NCBI GenBank assembly: GCA_900318815.1
Contig: ONMA01000033.1
Location: forward strand, 1 to 51,956
Direction: 5' to 3'
From: an uncultured Prevotellaceae bacterium
Lineage (GTDB): Bacteria > Bacteroidota > Bacteroidia > Bacteroidales > Bacteroidaceae
DNA: 51,956 bases
Every line of letters begins with the position of its first letter. Position 1 is the first letter of the stretch. A program made the translations under genes and the position numbers. Below, piece by piece: positions 37,015 through 44,918 of the stretch. The notes beneath the pieces were generated by a model. It ran no database searches. It saw only the letters and a list, made by a program, of their open reading frames with translations, and was not told the origin of the DNA.

Positions 37015-37719
37015 ATGAAACAAAAGACTATGACTATCAGTGATGTAACTTTGAAGTATCTTTGCCAAAAATATCGCCATGATATTGCTACTGGCACCAA
37101 CAAATTCTTGCCTGTTATCAAAGCTCGCTATGTCGCAGAAAACAAGAAATTCGGTTATGCCTATTTCGGCAATTTTTTCTTCTTTGGCGACGACTTCTAT
37201 GTCTGGGAACAGGACGACAAATATGCCGAAGACCATAATCAGGACATTGTTGAGGAAGTTTTGGGCGATGAGTGCAAAGGGCGTGGCTATGCCCGCAGAG
37301 TCATCTTTGCTGGTGTACTGACAGATTCTGTCGACGACAATGGAGAAGGTATCTATACAGGCGATGTCATAAAACTGACGAAGGAAAATGAATTTATAGA
37401 ATACTATGCAGTTGGAGCTTGGAGCATTGAAGACGGGAAAGGCGAGTATTGCTTCATCCTTGACAATCACAACTGGGCGTTAGCAGAATGTCAGCACCAA
37501 AAATATCGCATGACACGTGTGGGGACAGTGTTCTACCAGCTGGATGCAAGTGATTGCGACGGAGTCAATCAGCGCGTCATGGACTTCAACGGATGGAGAG
37601 ATACGAAAGAGGATAGACTGCAGAAAGTCTTAATGGCAAAATACACGCCCAACTTCGACCAAGAACCTTGGAAATATGAAGGGCTTGAGATACTGGGAGC
37701 AGAATTTGATTGGAGATAA
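37015..37719 (+). CDS. Possible YopX-like protein, 234 aa
   Basis: The central part (RRVIFAGVLTDSVDDNGEGI, YTGDVIKLTKENEFIEYYAV) recalls YopX-type phage proteins, which share a G-x-x-D-x-x-G-x-x-I-Y-x-G-D-x-I pattern. The N-terminal third and the C-terminal part are not recognised. There is no signal peptide or membrane segment. The start is three bases after the WYL stop, so the two are read together. The role in phages is unknown; the resemblance mainly marks mobile DNA. Confidence 0.6.
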   Translation: MKQKTMTISDVTLKYLCQKYRHDIATGTNKFLPVIKARYVAENKKFGYAYFGNFFFFGDDFYVWEQDDKYAEDHNQDIVEEVLGDECKGRGYARRVIFAGVLTDSVDDNGEGIYTGDVIKLTKENEFIEYYAVGAWSIEDGKGEYCFILDNHNWALAECQHQKYRMTRVGTVFYQLDASDCDGVNQRVMDFNGWRDTKEDRLQKVLMAKYTPNFDQEPWKYEGLEILGAEFDWR

Positions 37720-37734
37720 ATTATAGAGACTAAT

Positions 37735-38319
37735 ATGGAAAAGAAACAAAAAATCGATCAAACGCGCAAAGCTCGCGTTGGTGCTATTGGTGAGAATATG
37801 GTTGTTGCAAAACTAATGCAGCAAGGATGGGACGCTTTTAATGCGAATTGTACCATCAAGAACTATAAGTCTATTGATATTGTTTGCCTCAACGCAGACT
37901 TAAAGGAAAGTGACGAGCTGTGGTGGAAGCCGAGAACATCTCTTGTGCAGGTCAAAACGAGTGTACAGAACAATATTCCTACGGGCTTCAGCATACAAGA
38001 AGCACTCAACAAAGACTATTTGCAGCAGATGGTGAAAGGCCCGTATGTGTTTGTATCAGCAAAGCCGATTGAAAACGGCTATGCGTTCCGTTATTTCATC
38101 ATTTCTCGCACCCAATTCATAGATTTACTATACGTGGCACACCAGTATTATGTGAACGTTCTTCATCAAAACGACAAAATAGAACTTTCTGCACCATCTG
38201 GTCTCACGATTAGTTGGTTGGAAGGTAAGCCTGAGTTCTCTTCGAGAAATCAGGCAGACTTTGGCAATCCATTATCGGAATCGTGCGAGGATAAGTGGGA
38301 GAATATTTGGAAAGATTGA
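37735..38319 (+). CDS. PD-(D/E)XK endonuclease-like protein, 194 aa
   Basis: The order of motifs is GAIGENMVVAKLMQQGWDAF (Glu on helix 1), SIDIVCLNADL (Asp) and RTSLVQVKTSVQNN (the QxK end of the catalytic site). This fits a restriction-endonuclease fold of the Holliday-resolvase/DUF4365 type. The rest of the protein (PYVFVSAKPIENGYAFRYFI) is not diagnostic. The gene follows the YopX-like gene by 15 bases and leads into the exonuclease. I infer a nuclease or a degenerate relative. Target unknown. Confidence 0.65.
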   Translation: MEKKQKIDQTRKARVGAIGENMVVAKLMQQGWDAFNANCTIKNYKSIDIVCLNADLKESDELWWKPRTSLVQVKTSVQNNIPTGFSIQEALNKDYLQQMVKGPYVFVSAKPIENGYAFRYFIISRTQFIDLLYVAHQYYVNVLHQNDKIELSAPSGLTISWLEGKPEFSSRNQADFGNPLSESCEDKWENIWKD

Positions 38320-38320
38320 A

Positions 38321-38812
38321 ATGAAGGATTTTGCAGCAATAGATTTTGAAACGGCCAACAATGAGCGAAGCAGCGTTTGCTCTGTAGGAATCGTCATAGT
38401 GCGTGATGGTGAGATTGTAGATTCGTTCTACTCTCTCATCCAGCCAGAGCCGAACTATTATAACTACTGGTGCAGTCAGGTGCATGGCCTCTGTCATGAA
38501 GACACCGATGATGCACCCGTATTCCCAAAAGTGTGGGCGCAGATAGAGCCAATGATAGCGGGCCTGCCACTCGTGGCCCACAACAAGCCTTTCGATGAAG
38601 GTTGCCTGAAGGCCGTGTTCCGCGTCTATCAGATGGACTACCCTGACTATGAGTTCTATGACACGCTGGCAGCCTCACGCAGAGCCTTCCGCTATCTGGA
38701 GAACCACCAACTCCACACCGTTGCAGCCGAATGTGGTTACTGCTTAGAGAACCATCACAACGCCCTTGCTGACGCAGAAGCTTGTGCGTGGATTGCGAGA
38801 GAAATACTATAG
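38321..38812 (+). CDS. DnaQ-like DEDDh 3'-5' exonuclease
   Basis: The 163-residue protein begins MKDFAAIDFETANNERSSVC, with the first Asp and Glu of the DEDD core. It has the second Asp in LVAHNKPFDEGCL and the DEDDh His-Asp pair in ENHHNALADAEACAWIA. It resembles the epsilon-like exonucleases found alone in Bacteroidota. The start is one base after the stop of the PD-(D/E)XK gene. The last about 56 bases recur as a decayed tail at 39771-39818. Confidence 0.9.
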   Translation: MKDFAAIDFETANNERSSVCSVGIVIVRDGEIVDSFYSLIQPEPNYYNYWCSQVHGLCHEDTDDAPVFPKVWAQIEPMIAGLPLVAHNKPFDEGCLKAVFRVYQMDYPDYEFYDTLAASRRAFRYLENHQLHTVAAECGYCLENHHNALADAEACAWIAREIL

Positions 38813-38880
38813 TTTTCAACTTATCCACGCTACATTATTATCATCATTAGAATCAAAGATAAAAAGAAAGATTAAGAATT

Positions 38881-39747
38881 ATGGAAGAAGATAATAAACA
38901 TATTCAAGAGAAAAACTTGTTGGATGTATTTGAGAAATACAGCGATTTACAAATCAAATACAAAAAAGGAGACAAGCATTATATTGATGTCAAAATTGAA
39001 CCATATGTTATTTGTCTTGAATACAATTGGAAGCGAGAAATATGGATGTCAATCCAGCATACAGTATTTGATCAAAATGATGAAGAAAGAGATTATCCAA
39101 TATTTCCCAATGCAGAAGATATAGGACGCCTTATCTATGATAATATTAAATTTGTAAGGGGAAAGTATGTTATATATTGTTCTGCCGATTCGTGGTCTCA
39201 AGATGTAGAAACAATTTTGTCAAACATAAAGAAGAATAGGACTACTCTGTATCACGTACTTGAAAATAGTACTTTGAGATTTCCAGATGGAATGATGAAA
39301 ATAAAAAGAAAAAACTGGAAAAGTCCAGCACGATTAATCGGTATTCATCAAGAATCTGAGAAAGGGTTCGTTCAAGGAATAAAAAAAGATGAGCAGTCAT
39401 TGTATGATAGTTCGCTTTATTTATTTGGAAGTAATGGAACATACGTGGGACCTGAAGAGAAGTATTATGTACTAAAATTCATAGTTCTTCGTCCAAGGCA
39501 AGAACTATTTCAACCTATTAACGAGTATATTAATGTTGAAAAGTTGATTAGAGAATACTATCTTCCTAAGATGCAAAGGGAAAGGATGTCATCTAAGCTT
39601 TTGGAAGAAATTAACCAAAGGATTACCAATCTGAAGTTGGATGTTGTCACTCAAGATTTTGACAAATACGGTGCAGTTTCAATTAACGCAACCTACAAAC
39701 CCGTTGGATTTGATTCTTGGGATGATTATTTAAAATCAATCCTCTAA
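38881..39747 (+). CDS. Unknown protein, 288 aa, AT-rich gene
   Basis: No family is recognised. The product is soluble, rich in Lys, Glu, Ile and Tyr, with no signal peptide, membrane segment or catalytic motif that I can name. GC is clearly lower than in the exonuclease gene 60 bases upstream. The decayed copy of the exonuclease 3' end lies directly after it (39771-39818), so the gene was probably inserted behind the exonuclease. ISINATYKPVGFDSWDDYLK ends the protein. Confidence 0.75.
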   Translation: MEEDNKHIQEKNLLDVFEKYSDLQIKYKKGDKHYIDVKIEPYVICLEYNWKREIWMSIQHTVFDQNDEERDYPIFPNAEDIGRLIYDNIKFVRGKYVIYCSADSWSQDVETILSNIKKNRTTLYHVLENSTLRFPDGMMKIKRKNWKSPARLIGIHQESEKGFVQGIKKDEQSLYDSSLYLFGSNGTYVGPEEKYYVLKFIVLRPRQELFQPINEYINVEKLIREYYLPKMQRERMSSKLLEEINQRITNLKLDVVTQDFDKYGAVSINATYKPVGFDSWDDYLKSIL

Positions 39748-39770
39748 ATAAGAGTATTATGAAAAAGTAA

Positions 39771-39818
39771 TTGCTGATGCAGAATCTTGTGTGGATTGCA
39801 AGAGAAATATTGTAATTT
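39771..39818 (+). repeat. Decayed copy of the exonuclease gene 3' end
   Basis: ttgctgatgcagaatcttgt and following bases match 38767-38816 of the exonuclease gene at about 85 percent, with a two-base deletion that breaks the frame. It precedes the small gene at 39841 by about 20 bases. Confidence 0.8.
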
Positions 39819-39840
39819 TCAATAATTGAAAAAAACAACC

Positions 39841-40062
39841 ATGAGTAAAGTATTTAGTATTACGCCCAAACGAGTGAAGCGCTCTAATGGGCAGGTGTTG
39901 ACGCCAGACATGTCAATCACTGTGACTACAAGGTCACACACCACCACTCCATTCTACAACGGAGCAGTAGAGATTAAAGAGCAGTACATGCGCATGTACC
40001 AGTTTGACTACAAGAAAGCATGCTGCTCAGCAAGTGATTTTGAATTTGAGAAGTTGGACTAA
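39841..40062 (+). CDS. Small conserved-looking leader protein, 73 aa
   Basis: The product starts MSKVFSITPKRVKRSNGQVL and ends CSASDFEFEKLD. It has no membrane segment. It recalls the DUF6140-type small proteins of Bacteroidales mobile DNA, but I cannot confirm this. The interesting point is positional: this gene stands 16 bases before the gene at 40079, and two decayed copies of its 3' end (40566-40602 and 41955-42102) stand 6 and 24 bases before the genes at 40609 and 42127. Confidence 0.75.
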   Translation: MSKVFSITPKRVKRSNGQVLTPDMSITVTTRSHTTTPFYNGAVEIKEQYMRMYQFDYKKACCSASDFEFEKLD

Positions 40063-40078
40063 GTAAAATAAATTGATT

Positions 40079-40549
40079 ATGATAGATTTTGATATTCTCG
40101 ATATTAACGAAGCAATCGAAGGTTTGTCCTACGAGGAACAAATAAAACACCTTAATGATAGGGAGGACGAAATTAACGAAGCCATTGAAGAGTTGAACAC
40201 TCTTTTGGCTGATGTCGTGGAAAGAAAGGACAAGATTGAAGATGAACACCAAAAGGAAATATGTGACAAAGTTCTTCTGGCCCTTAGCAATGCGGGCTAT
40301 AATATCCCGCTCGATAAGAATGACAACTTATCCTTTGCTTTTGAAGAAGCGACAATAACTATTCTTATGTCTTTCTCTAGTAAGATAATTTTTTTCTTCA
40401 AAGTTGATAGGAACCAACTCACTTATCGCAAGATGATCTCATCATTAGTACCTGACTACAAACAGGATGGTAATTTCTTCTCAAAAACAGTTTCTGAGGA
40501 AACTTTGAATGAAGAGATTGTCAGTTTGGTGAAGAGGCTTAAAAAGTAG
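40079..40549 (+). CDS. Unknown coiled-coil protein, 156 aa
   Basis: From the ATG at 40079 (MIDFDILDINEAIEGLSYEE) the first 60 residues are strongly heptad-patterned (EINEAIEELNTLLADVVERK), so a coiled coil is likely. The second half has a beta-rich pattern (ATITILMSFSSKIIFFFKVD). No family is recognised. It is the first of three genes that each follow a copy of the small gene's 3' end. Confidence 0.75.
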   Translation: MIDFDILDINEAIEGLSYEEQIKHLNDREDEINEAIEELNTLLADVVERKDKIEDEHQKEICDKVLLALSNAGYNIPLDKNDNLSFAFEEATITILMSFSSKIIFFFKVDRNQLTYRKMISSLVPDYKQDGNFFSKTVSEETLNEEIVSLVKRLKK

Positions 40550-40565
40550 TTTGGTATAATAGGAA

Positions 40566-40602
40566 CTGCTACGCAAGTGATTTTGTAATTGAAAAGTCGG
40601 AC
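40566..40602 (+). repeat. Decayed 37-bp copy of the small leader gene 3' end, copy 2
   Basis: ctgctacgcaagtgattttg and following bases match 40023-40059 at 31 of 37 positions. It ends six bases before the ATG of the gene at 40609. Confidence 0.8.
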
Positions 40603-40608
40603 ATTTTT

Positions 40609-41928
40609 ATGGAAAAGAAAGACGTACTCCAGTTGATAGACGATTTCGCTGAATGTTATCATCGCATTAGAAAAAAACTCCCTTATCATATAAATGTGAT
40701 AGATGAGTTACATGTAAATGAAAATGCCAACAGTCGCATTCTGGCATCACTTCTGCTTTACGAAATAAATGGCGATTATTCATTGCTTAAGAGTTTTATT
40801 GAATATTGCTTAAGGGATTGGAATATCAATGTTTCACAGCCCCAGGTGACTTCTGAGCAAATGAGAATAGATTTGCTTGTAAAAGAAAAAGGTAAATATG
40901 CCATTATTTTTGAGAATAAGATATATGATGCTATTTTGCAAAAGAATCAGATAGCTCGTTATATTCAAAAATTGCGTCAGGAAGGATATAAGGACGAACA
41001 GATTTATGTAGTATTTCTTCCTCCTTACTATTATGAACCTGACATATGCAGTTGGCATGAGCCTAAACAATGTTGTAATTCATGTGAACGTATAGAATGT
41101 TCAATCAATTCTGCTCCAAAATTAAGAGAAGAATTTAGAGAACGCTATAAAGTCGTTACATTTAGAGAGGATATTATTTCATGGTTGAAAGAAGATGTAA
41201 TCCCTAATTGCAAACAAAAAGAGGTGTTTTTATATTCTGCAGCAATGCAATATCTTGACTACCTTGAAGGTTATTTTGACATTAGAACAATTAATAAAAA
41301 AATGAATATGGAATTAGAATGTTTTTTGATAGAGAGATTTGATTTGAATGATATCTCAGCTGAGGAGAAATTAAAGATATTGGAGGAGAAAACTGAAGAG
41401 ATAACCCGTCTGTTAAATCAGGTGAATGCATATAAAGACTCAATTCGAAAAGAGTTGGCTATTGCAGATGTGGAGAAATGGAAGCCATATATAGATAAGA
41501 TTCAAAAAATCTTACCTTCAATAGCGAAAGACTTACAGTTAAAAGCAGATTGCGATTTTTTTGATTCTACTAAAAGTTCGCATTTTTATATCAAATTCCA
41601 TAAAGATGAATGGCAACAACTATCTGTTTTAATTGAAAAATACGGTATTGGTGATCCTAAAAAAGATAAGATTGGAGACGAGGTTTTTGTTTATGTCGGC
41701 AAATGTGGAGAGCAAACTGTCGATGATGCATTCTTAAATGTCAAAATAAGGATATTTAAAGAATACATTTGGAAAGGAAGTCCTTATGGTTGGGAATACG
41801 TTGAAAAGTATCATAAAAAACTGGATTGTTTAATGGCTGATATTGATACTGGTGAATTTAAGGATTACATAAAAAAAACGGTGAAAGATGTTCTTTCTAA
41901 AATAGAAGAGAAAAATCTTCCAATGTAA
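40609..41928 (+). CDS. PD-(D/E)XK nuclease superfamily protein, 439 aa
   Basis: The restriction-fold core is seen in QMRIDLLVKEKGKYAIIFEN (Asp, then Glu) with K in ENKIYDAI, followed by the QxxRY helix QIARYIQKLRQEG. This fits the PDDEXK_4-type family. Residues about 270-310 are a long charged coiled coil and the C-terminal third is unknown. It is the only one of the three cassette genes with a visible nuclease motif. Its AT-rich composition suggests transfer. A defence role is inferred from context. Confidence 0.75.
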   Translation: MEKKDVLQLIDDFAECYHRIRKKLPYHINVIDELHVNENANSRILASLLLYEINGDYSLLKSFIEYCLRDWNINVSQPQVTSEQMRIDLLVKEKGKYAIIFENKIYDAILQKNQIARYIQKLRQEGYKDEQIYVVFLPPYYYEPDICSWHEPKQCCNSCERIECSINSAPKLREEFRERYKVVTFREDIISWLKEDVIPNCKQKEVFLYSAAMQYLDYLEGYFDIRTINKKMNMELECFLIERFDLNDISAEEKLKILEEKTEEITRLLNQVNAYKDSIRKELAIADVEKWKPYIDKIQKILPSIAKDLQLKADCDFFDSTKSSHFYIKFHKDEWQQLSVLIEKYGIGDPKKDKIGDEVFVYVGKCGEQTVDDAFLNVKIRIFKEYIWKGSPYGWEYVEKYHKKLDCLMADIDTGEFKDYIKKTVKDVLSKIEEKNLPM

Positions 41929-41954
41929 AAGGCATCAATAACTATTCTATATAG

Positions 41955-42102
41955 CTATCACGGTGACAACACGCTCGCACACTACGACTTCTTTTCTACA
42001 GCGGAGCCATAGAGATTAAAGAGCAGTACATGGTATGTATCAGTTTGACTACAAAAAAGCATGTTGCTCAGCAAGGGTTTTTGAATTTGAAAAGTTGGAC
42101 TA
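41955..42102 (+). repeat. Decayed longer copy of the small leader gene 3' end, copy 3
   Basis: The match to 39915-40062 is weak up to 42000 and strong from 42001 (gagattaaagagcagtaca, ttgaatttgaaaagttgga). Frameshifts make it non-coding. It ends 24 bases before the ATG at 42127. Confidence 0.85.
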
Positions 42103-42126
42103 ATAATATAAACAGTAACAATTATT

Positions 42127-43275
42127 ATGGAACATTACAAAGAAAGATTGAAGGAACAATATGCTCCTTTAGTAGAACAATTTTTAAAGAAAATTGACGA
42201 ATTAAATGTAAAGGGCATTCCTGCTCCACATATTCCGATTATGGGCGAACATTATGGTATCTCCAAGTATAAAATAGCATTTGTTGGTATGGAAACGTAT
42301 GGTTGGGAAGATATTGATAAATTCTTGAATACCGCAAGGAATAACAGTGGTGAAGCTGTATTTCTCATGGAAGACACCATTAATAATCTTGAGCACTTAA
42401 AATGGGCAGGAGGAAACTATCATGCAACATTTTGGGGATTTGTATTTAAGTTTCTTGCCAAATTTTATAAAGTAAATTTTGAAGACTTGGTTACAAATAA
42501 TACCTATCCAGAGTTGTTGAGTTCTTTTGTTTGGGGAAATACAAACTCAATCGAAAGATACAAAGTCTCAGCAGAATCTAAAGGGGTGGATTATGCTACT
42601 TGGGAGTTAGTAAAAAGGGCAAGTACTTGTTTTGATTCTATAAACAATATTATAAAGTCTGTCAATCCAAAGTTATTCTTTATCCTAAATTCGTCTGTCG
42701 AAAAAGATTACATACAGAACGATGATGTGGTAAGAGCATTTGGTATTCCTGTTGAAAACAAAAAGAATGTGATGAGACTTACTATAGATAATGATAGAAA
42801 GATTATATATTACTATCTTCGTGAAGATGATGTTCACATTATCTCTATGCCACATCCTACATGGATGGGGTTGTATAGTGTTTTTGGCATAGATTCATAC
42901 ATTGATATTGCAATGGAATTAATTCATAAATATAGTATATGGAATACCCTTCCTGAAAATTATAAAGACTGGAAAGGTGCTTCTCAGGAATTAAACAAAT
43001 CATCAATATCATTCAAAAGAGAATTAATTGCAAATTTGGCTGCAACGCTAATGAAAAATAATCTTGTGATGAGTGGCAAAGAGTTACAAACATTGTTCAA
43101 CATGAATCACATATTAACTCAGTATGGTTATTCATACTCTGAAGGAGGAGGGAGAGGTATACATAAACTCATCACTCAAGTTTGGAAGTATTACTATGAT
43201 AAGCAAGACTATCAAACAGCATATAATATATCTAGAGCTTTTGTAAATCAAAATGGAGAATACGCATATGAGTAA
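42127..43275 (+). CDS. Unknown protein, 382 aa; possible uracil-DNA-glycosylase-like fold
   Basis: The sequence is AT-rich and I do not recognise the family. Three segments recall the uracil-DNA-glycosylase superfamily: KYKIAFVGMETYGWEDID (like the GQDPY loop), LFFILNSSVEKDY, and IISMPHPTWMG (like the HP-S loop). The C-terminal 100 residues (LIANLAATLMKNNLVMSGKE) look like a separate helical domain. No signal peptide is present. It follows the longest copy of the leader-gene tail. A role in DNA modification or defence is only a guess. Confidence 0.6.
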   Translation: MEHYKERLKEQYAPLVEQFLKKIDELNVKGIPAPHIPIMGEHYGISKYKIAFVGMETYGWEDIDKFLNTARNNSGEAVFLMEDTINNLEHLKWAGGNYHATFWGFVFKFLAKFYKVNFEDLVTNNTYPELLSSFVWGNTNSIERYKVSAESKGVDYATWELVKRASTCFDSINNIIKSVNPKLFFILNSSVEKDYIQNDDVVRAFGIPVENKKNVMRLTIDNDRKIIYYYLREDDVHIISMPHPTWMGLYSVFGIDSYIDIAMELIHKYSIWNTLPENYKDWKGASQELNKSSISFKRELIANLAATLMKNNLVMSGKELQTLFNMNHILTQYGYSYSEGGGRGIHKLITQVWKYYYDKQDYQTAYNISRAFVNQNGEYAYE

Positions 43276-43282
43276 TTAGTGC

Positions 43283-43459
43283 TTTTGCAAGATTCAGTTT
43301 ATATTGCTCACCAACATCTCCAACTCCTCCCACTACAAAAAAGTGCTTTCACGTGTTCATCATGTGAAGCACTCTTTGTGGATTGGTATTGCTGATATCA
43401 AGTTGTATATCGAAGATGGGAAACTGATGAGATTAGCCAGTATGCAATATGATTTTTCT
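43283..43459 (+). pseudogene. Remnant resembling the start of a phospholipase-D-like protein
   Basis: An open segment reads FILLTNISNSSHYKKVLSRV, then HSLWIGIADIKLYIEDGKLM, and stops at 43459. From memory, PLD-type nucleases of Bacteroidota have a similar stretch (WIGTADIKDLYV). There is no start codon at the expected place and the second half is missing. The stop lies inside the next gene, whose ATG is at 43449. Confidence 0.45.
43342..43376 (+). terminator. Hairpin downstream of the 382-aa gene
   Basis: agtgctttcac (43342-43352) can pair with gtgaagcact (43364-43373) with one bulge, followed by cttt. It may terminate the transcript of the gene at 42127, although it falls in the PLD-like remnant. 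Confidence 0.45.
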
Positions 43460-44183
43460 TAAAGGAATAAGGTTAAACGCGAAAGAAGGAATTGATAGGA
43501 ATCATTATCCGTTCAACATTCCTGCATTAAGGGATTTAGAGGAATTGTCTTTTGAAAGTCCTGTGACCTTCTTTGTTGGTGAGAATGGAATGGGTAAGTC
43601 CACCCTGATTGAAGCAATAGCCATTGCCATGAACTTCAACCCAGAAGGAGGTACTGCTAATTTCAACTTTTCCACATCAGATTCTCATTCAGAGCTATGC
43701 AATCATCTGATTACGATTAGAGGTGCCAAAAGAAATCGGGATGGGTTCTTCTTGAGAGCTGAAAGTTTCTATAATACTATTTCGTACATGGATACGGTGA
43801 ATGATGCAGGTAGAAACATTTTTGATTACTATGGAGGAAAAAGACTGCATGAGGTTTCTCACGGCGAAGGATTCTTAAATATGCTCAACCATCGATGCCG
43901 AGGTAATAGTTTCTTTATCTTCGATGAACCAGAGGCAGCTTTGTCTCCTTTCTCCCAAATAAAAATGCTGGCAAGAATGCATCAATTGGTTAAGGAAGAC
44001 TCTCAGTTTATCGTCTCCACTCACTCTCCCATATTGATGGCATACCCTGGCGCAACTATATATCAGTTGACAGGAAACGGTATACACCAAATAGACTATG
44101 ACAAGACTGAGCACTATATGTTAATGAAATACTTCTTAAACAATACGGATCAGTATCTGAAAGATATTGGAATAGACGTGTGA
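43449..44183 (+). CDS. AAA/ABC-type predicted ATPase (COG3910-like)
   Basis: This 244-residue ATPase has Walker A (FFVGENGMGKSTLIEAIAIA), an ABC-like signature (VSHGEGFLNML) and Walker B with the following Glu (FFIFDEPEAALS). A switch His is in IVSTHSPILMAYPG. The SMC/Rad50-like head occurs in OLD- and Septu-type defence ATPases. It overlaps the PLD-like remnant by eleven bases. No dedicated partner nuclease is beside it; the terminator at 44226 separates it from the next genes. Confidence 0.8.
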   Translation: MIFLKGIRLNAKEGIDRNHYPFNIPALRDLEELSFESPVTFFVGENGMGKSTLIEAIAIAMNFNPEGGTANFNFSTSDSHSELCNHLITIRGAKRNRDGFFLRAESFYNTISYMDTVNDAGRNIFDYYGGKRLHEVSHGEGFLNMLNHRCRGNSFFIFDEPEAALSPFSQIKMLARMHQLVKEDSQFIVSTHSPILMAYPGATIYQLTGNGIHQIDYDKTEHYMLMKYFLNNTDQYLKDIGIDV

Positions 44184-44225
44184 CCCTTCCTTATCGAAAA
44201 AACAATCTATATTTATTTTTTATTC

Positions 44226-44258
44226 GACCTCTGCCACCAGTTGGCGGAGGTCTTTGTT
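44226..44258 (+). terminator. Strong terminator after the ATPase gene
   Basis: GACCTCTGCCA (44226-44236) pairs with TGGCGGAGGTC (44242-44252), an 11-bp stem with one wobble and a 5-nt loop, followed by tttgttt. Confidence 0.75.
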
Positions 44259-44265
44259 TACTTTG
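44258..44265 (+). promoter_or_regulatory. Promoter -7 region for the gene at 44282
   Basis: ttactttg lies right behind the terminator and 16 bases before the ATG, so termination and initiation share this segment. The whole block resembles 36052-36092. Confidence 0.5.
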
Positions 44266-44281
44266 CACCAAAATTCGAACT

Positions 44282-44917
44282 ATGGTTGATATACATGATT
44301 ATGACATACAATGCATTGAGCAGGAAATAATGTGGAAGTATGATAAAACTCCATGTGACTACGCTGATTATGACTGTTTGTTGTCCTTACGAAAGGACAT
44401 GATTAACAAAAGAGTACTGGCTTATCAGGATGAGATTCTGCAAGATATTATTGCCTTTAATGATATCCTGACCGAGGCATTACGTGAAATGTACGACAGG
44501 GCACACCGCATTTGGGATTTTATCAAAGACAATAAGGACTTTGGCGAAGAGCCGGAAGTGACTGCTAAGTGCTTACTTGGATACGATTATCCAGAACTGC
44601 ATCCTGTTCAATGTGATGACAGGCAGGATCTGTGGAATGCTCTATGCGACAGCGGTTGGAACCATTTATATGAGAATGGAGTTACTATGTCAGCACTTAC
44701 ACTTCCAAGAGACGATGAACCTTTCGACAGTTTCATTGGTATGGACTGCCCACCCCCAAACTGGAATGAGGGACTAGATCAAGAACTGACAAAAAATCTG
44801 CATCTTACAAGTGCATTTCACAATCTCTTTGACCATACGGAATTTGCCATCACGGACTTTATCTATGTTCGTAAGTTCGAGACTGAAATCAATATAGGAA
44901 TCAATAAAAGCGTATAA
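44282..44917 (+). CDS. Unknown protein, 211 aa
   Basis: It starts MVDIHDYDIQCIEQEIMWKY and is acidic, soluble and rich in Asp, Glu and Trp. The central part (DFIKDNKDFGEEPEVTAKCL) and the end (ITDFIYVRKFETEINIGI) hold no motif that I know. The next gene starts one base after the stop, so the two are a unit. Confidence 0.7.
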   Translation: MVDIHDYDIQCIEQEIMWKYDKTPCDYADYDCLLSLRKDMINKRVLAYQDEILQDIIAFNDILTEALREMYDRAHRIWDFIKDNKDFGEEPEVTAKCLLGYDYPELHPVQCDDRQDLWNALCDSGWNHLYENGVTMSALTLPRDDEPFDSFIGMDCPPPNWNEGLDQELTKNLHLTSAFHNLFDHTEFAITDFIYVRKFETEINIGINKSV

Positions 44918-44918
44918 T

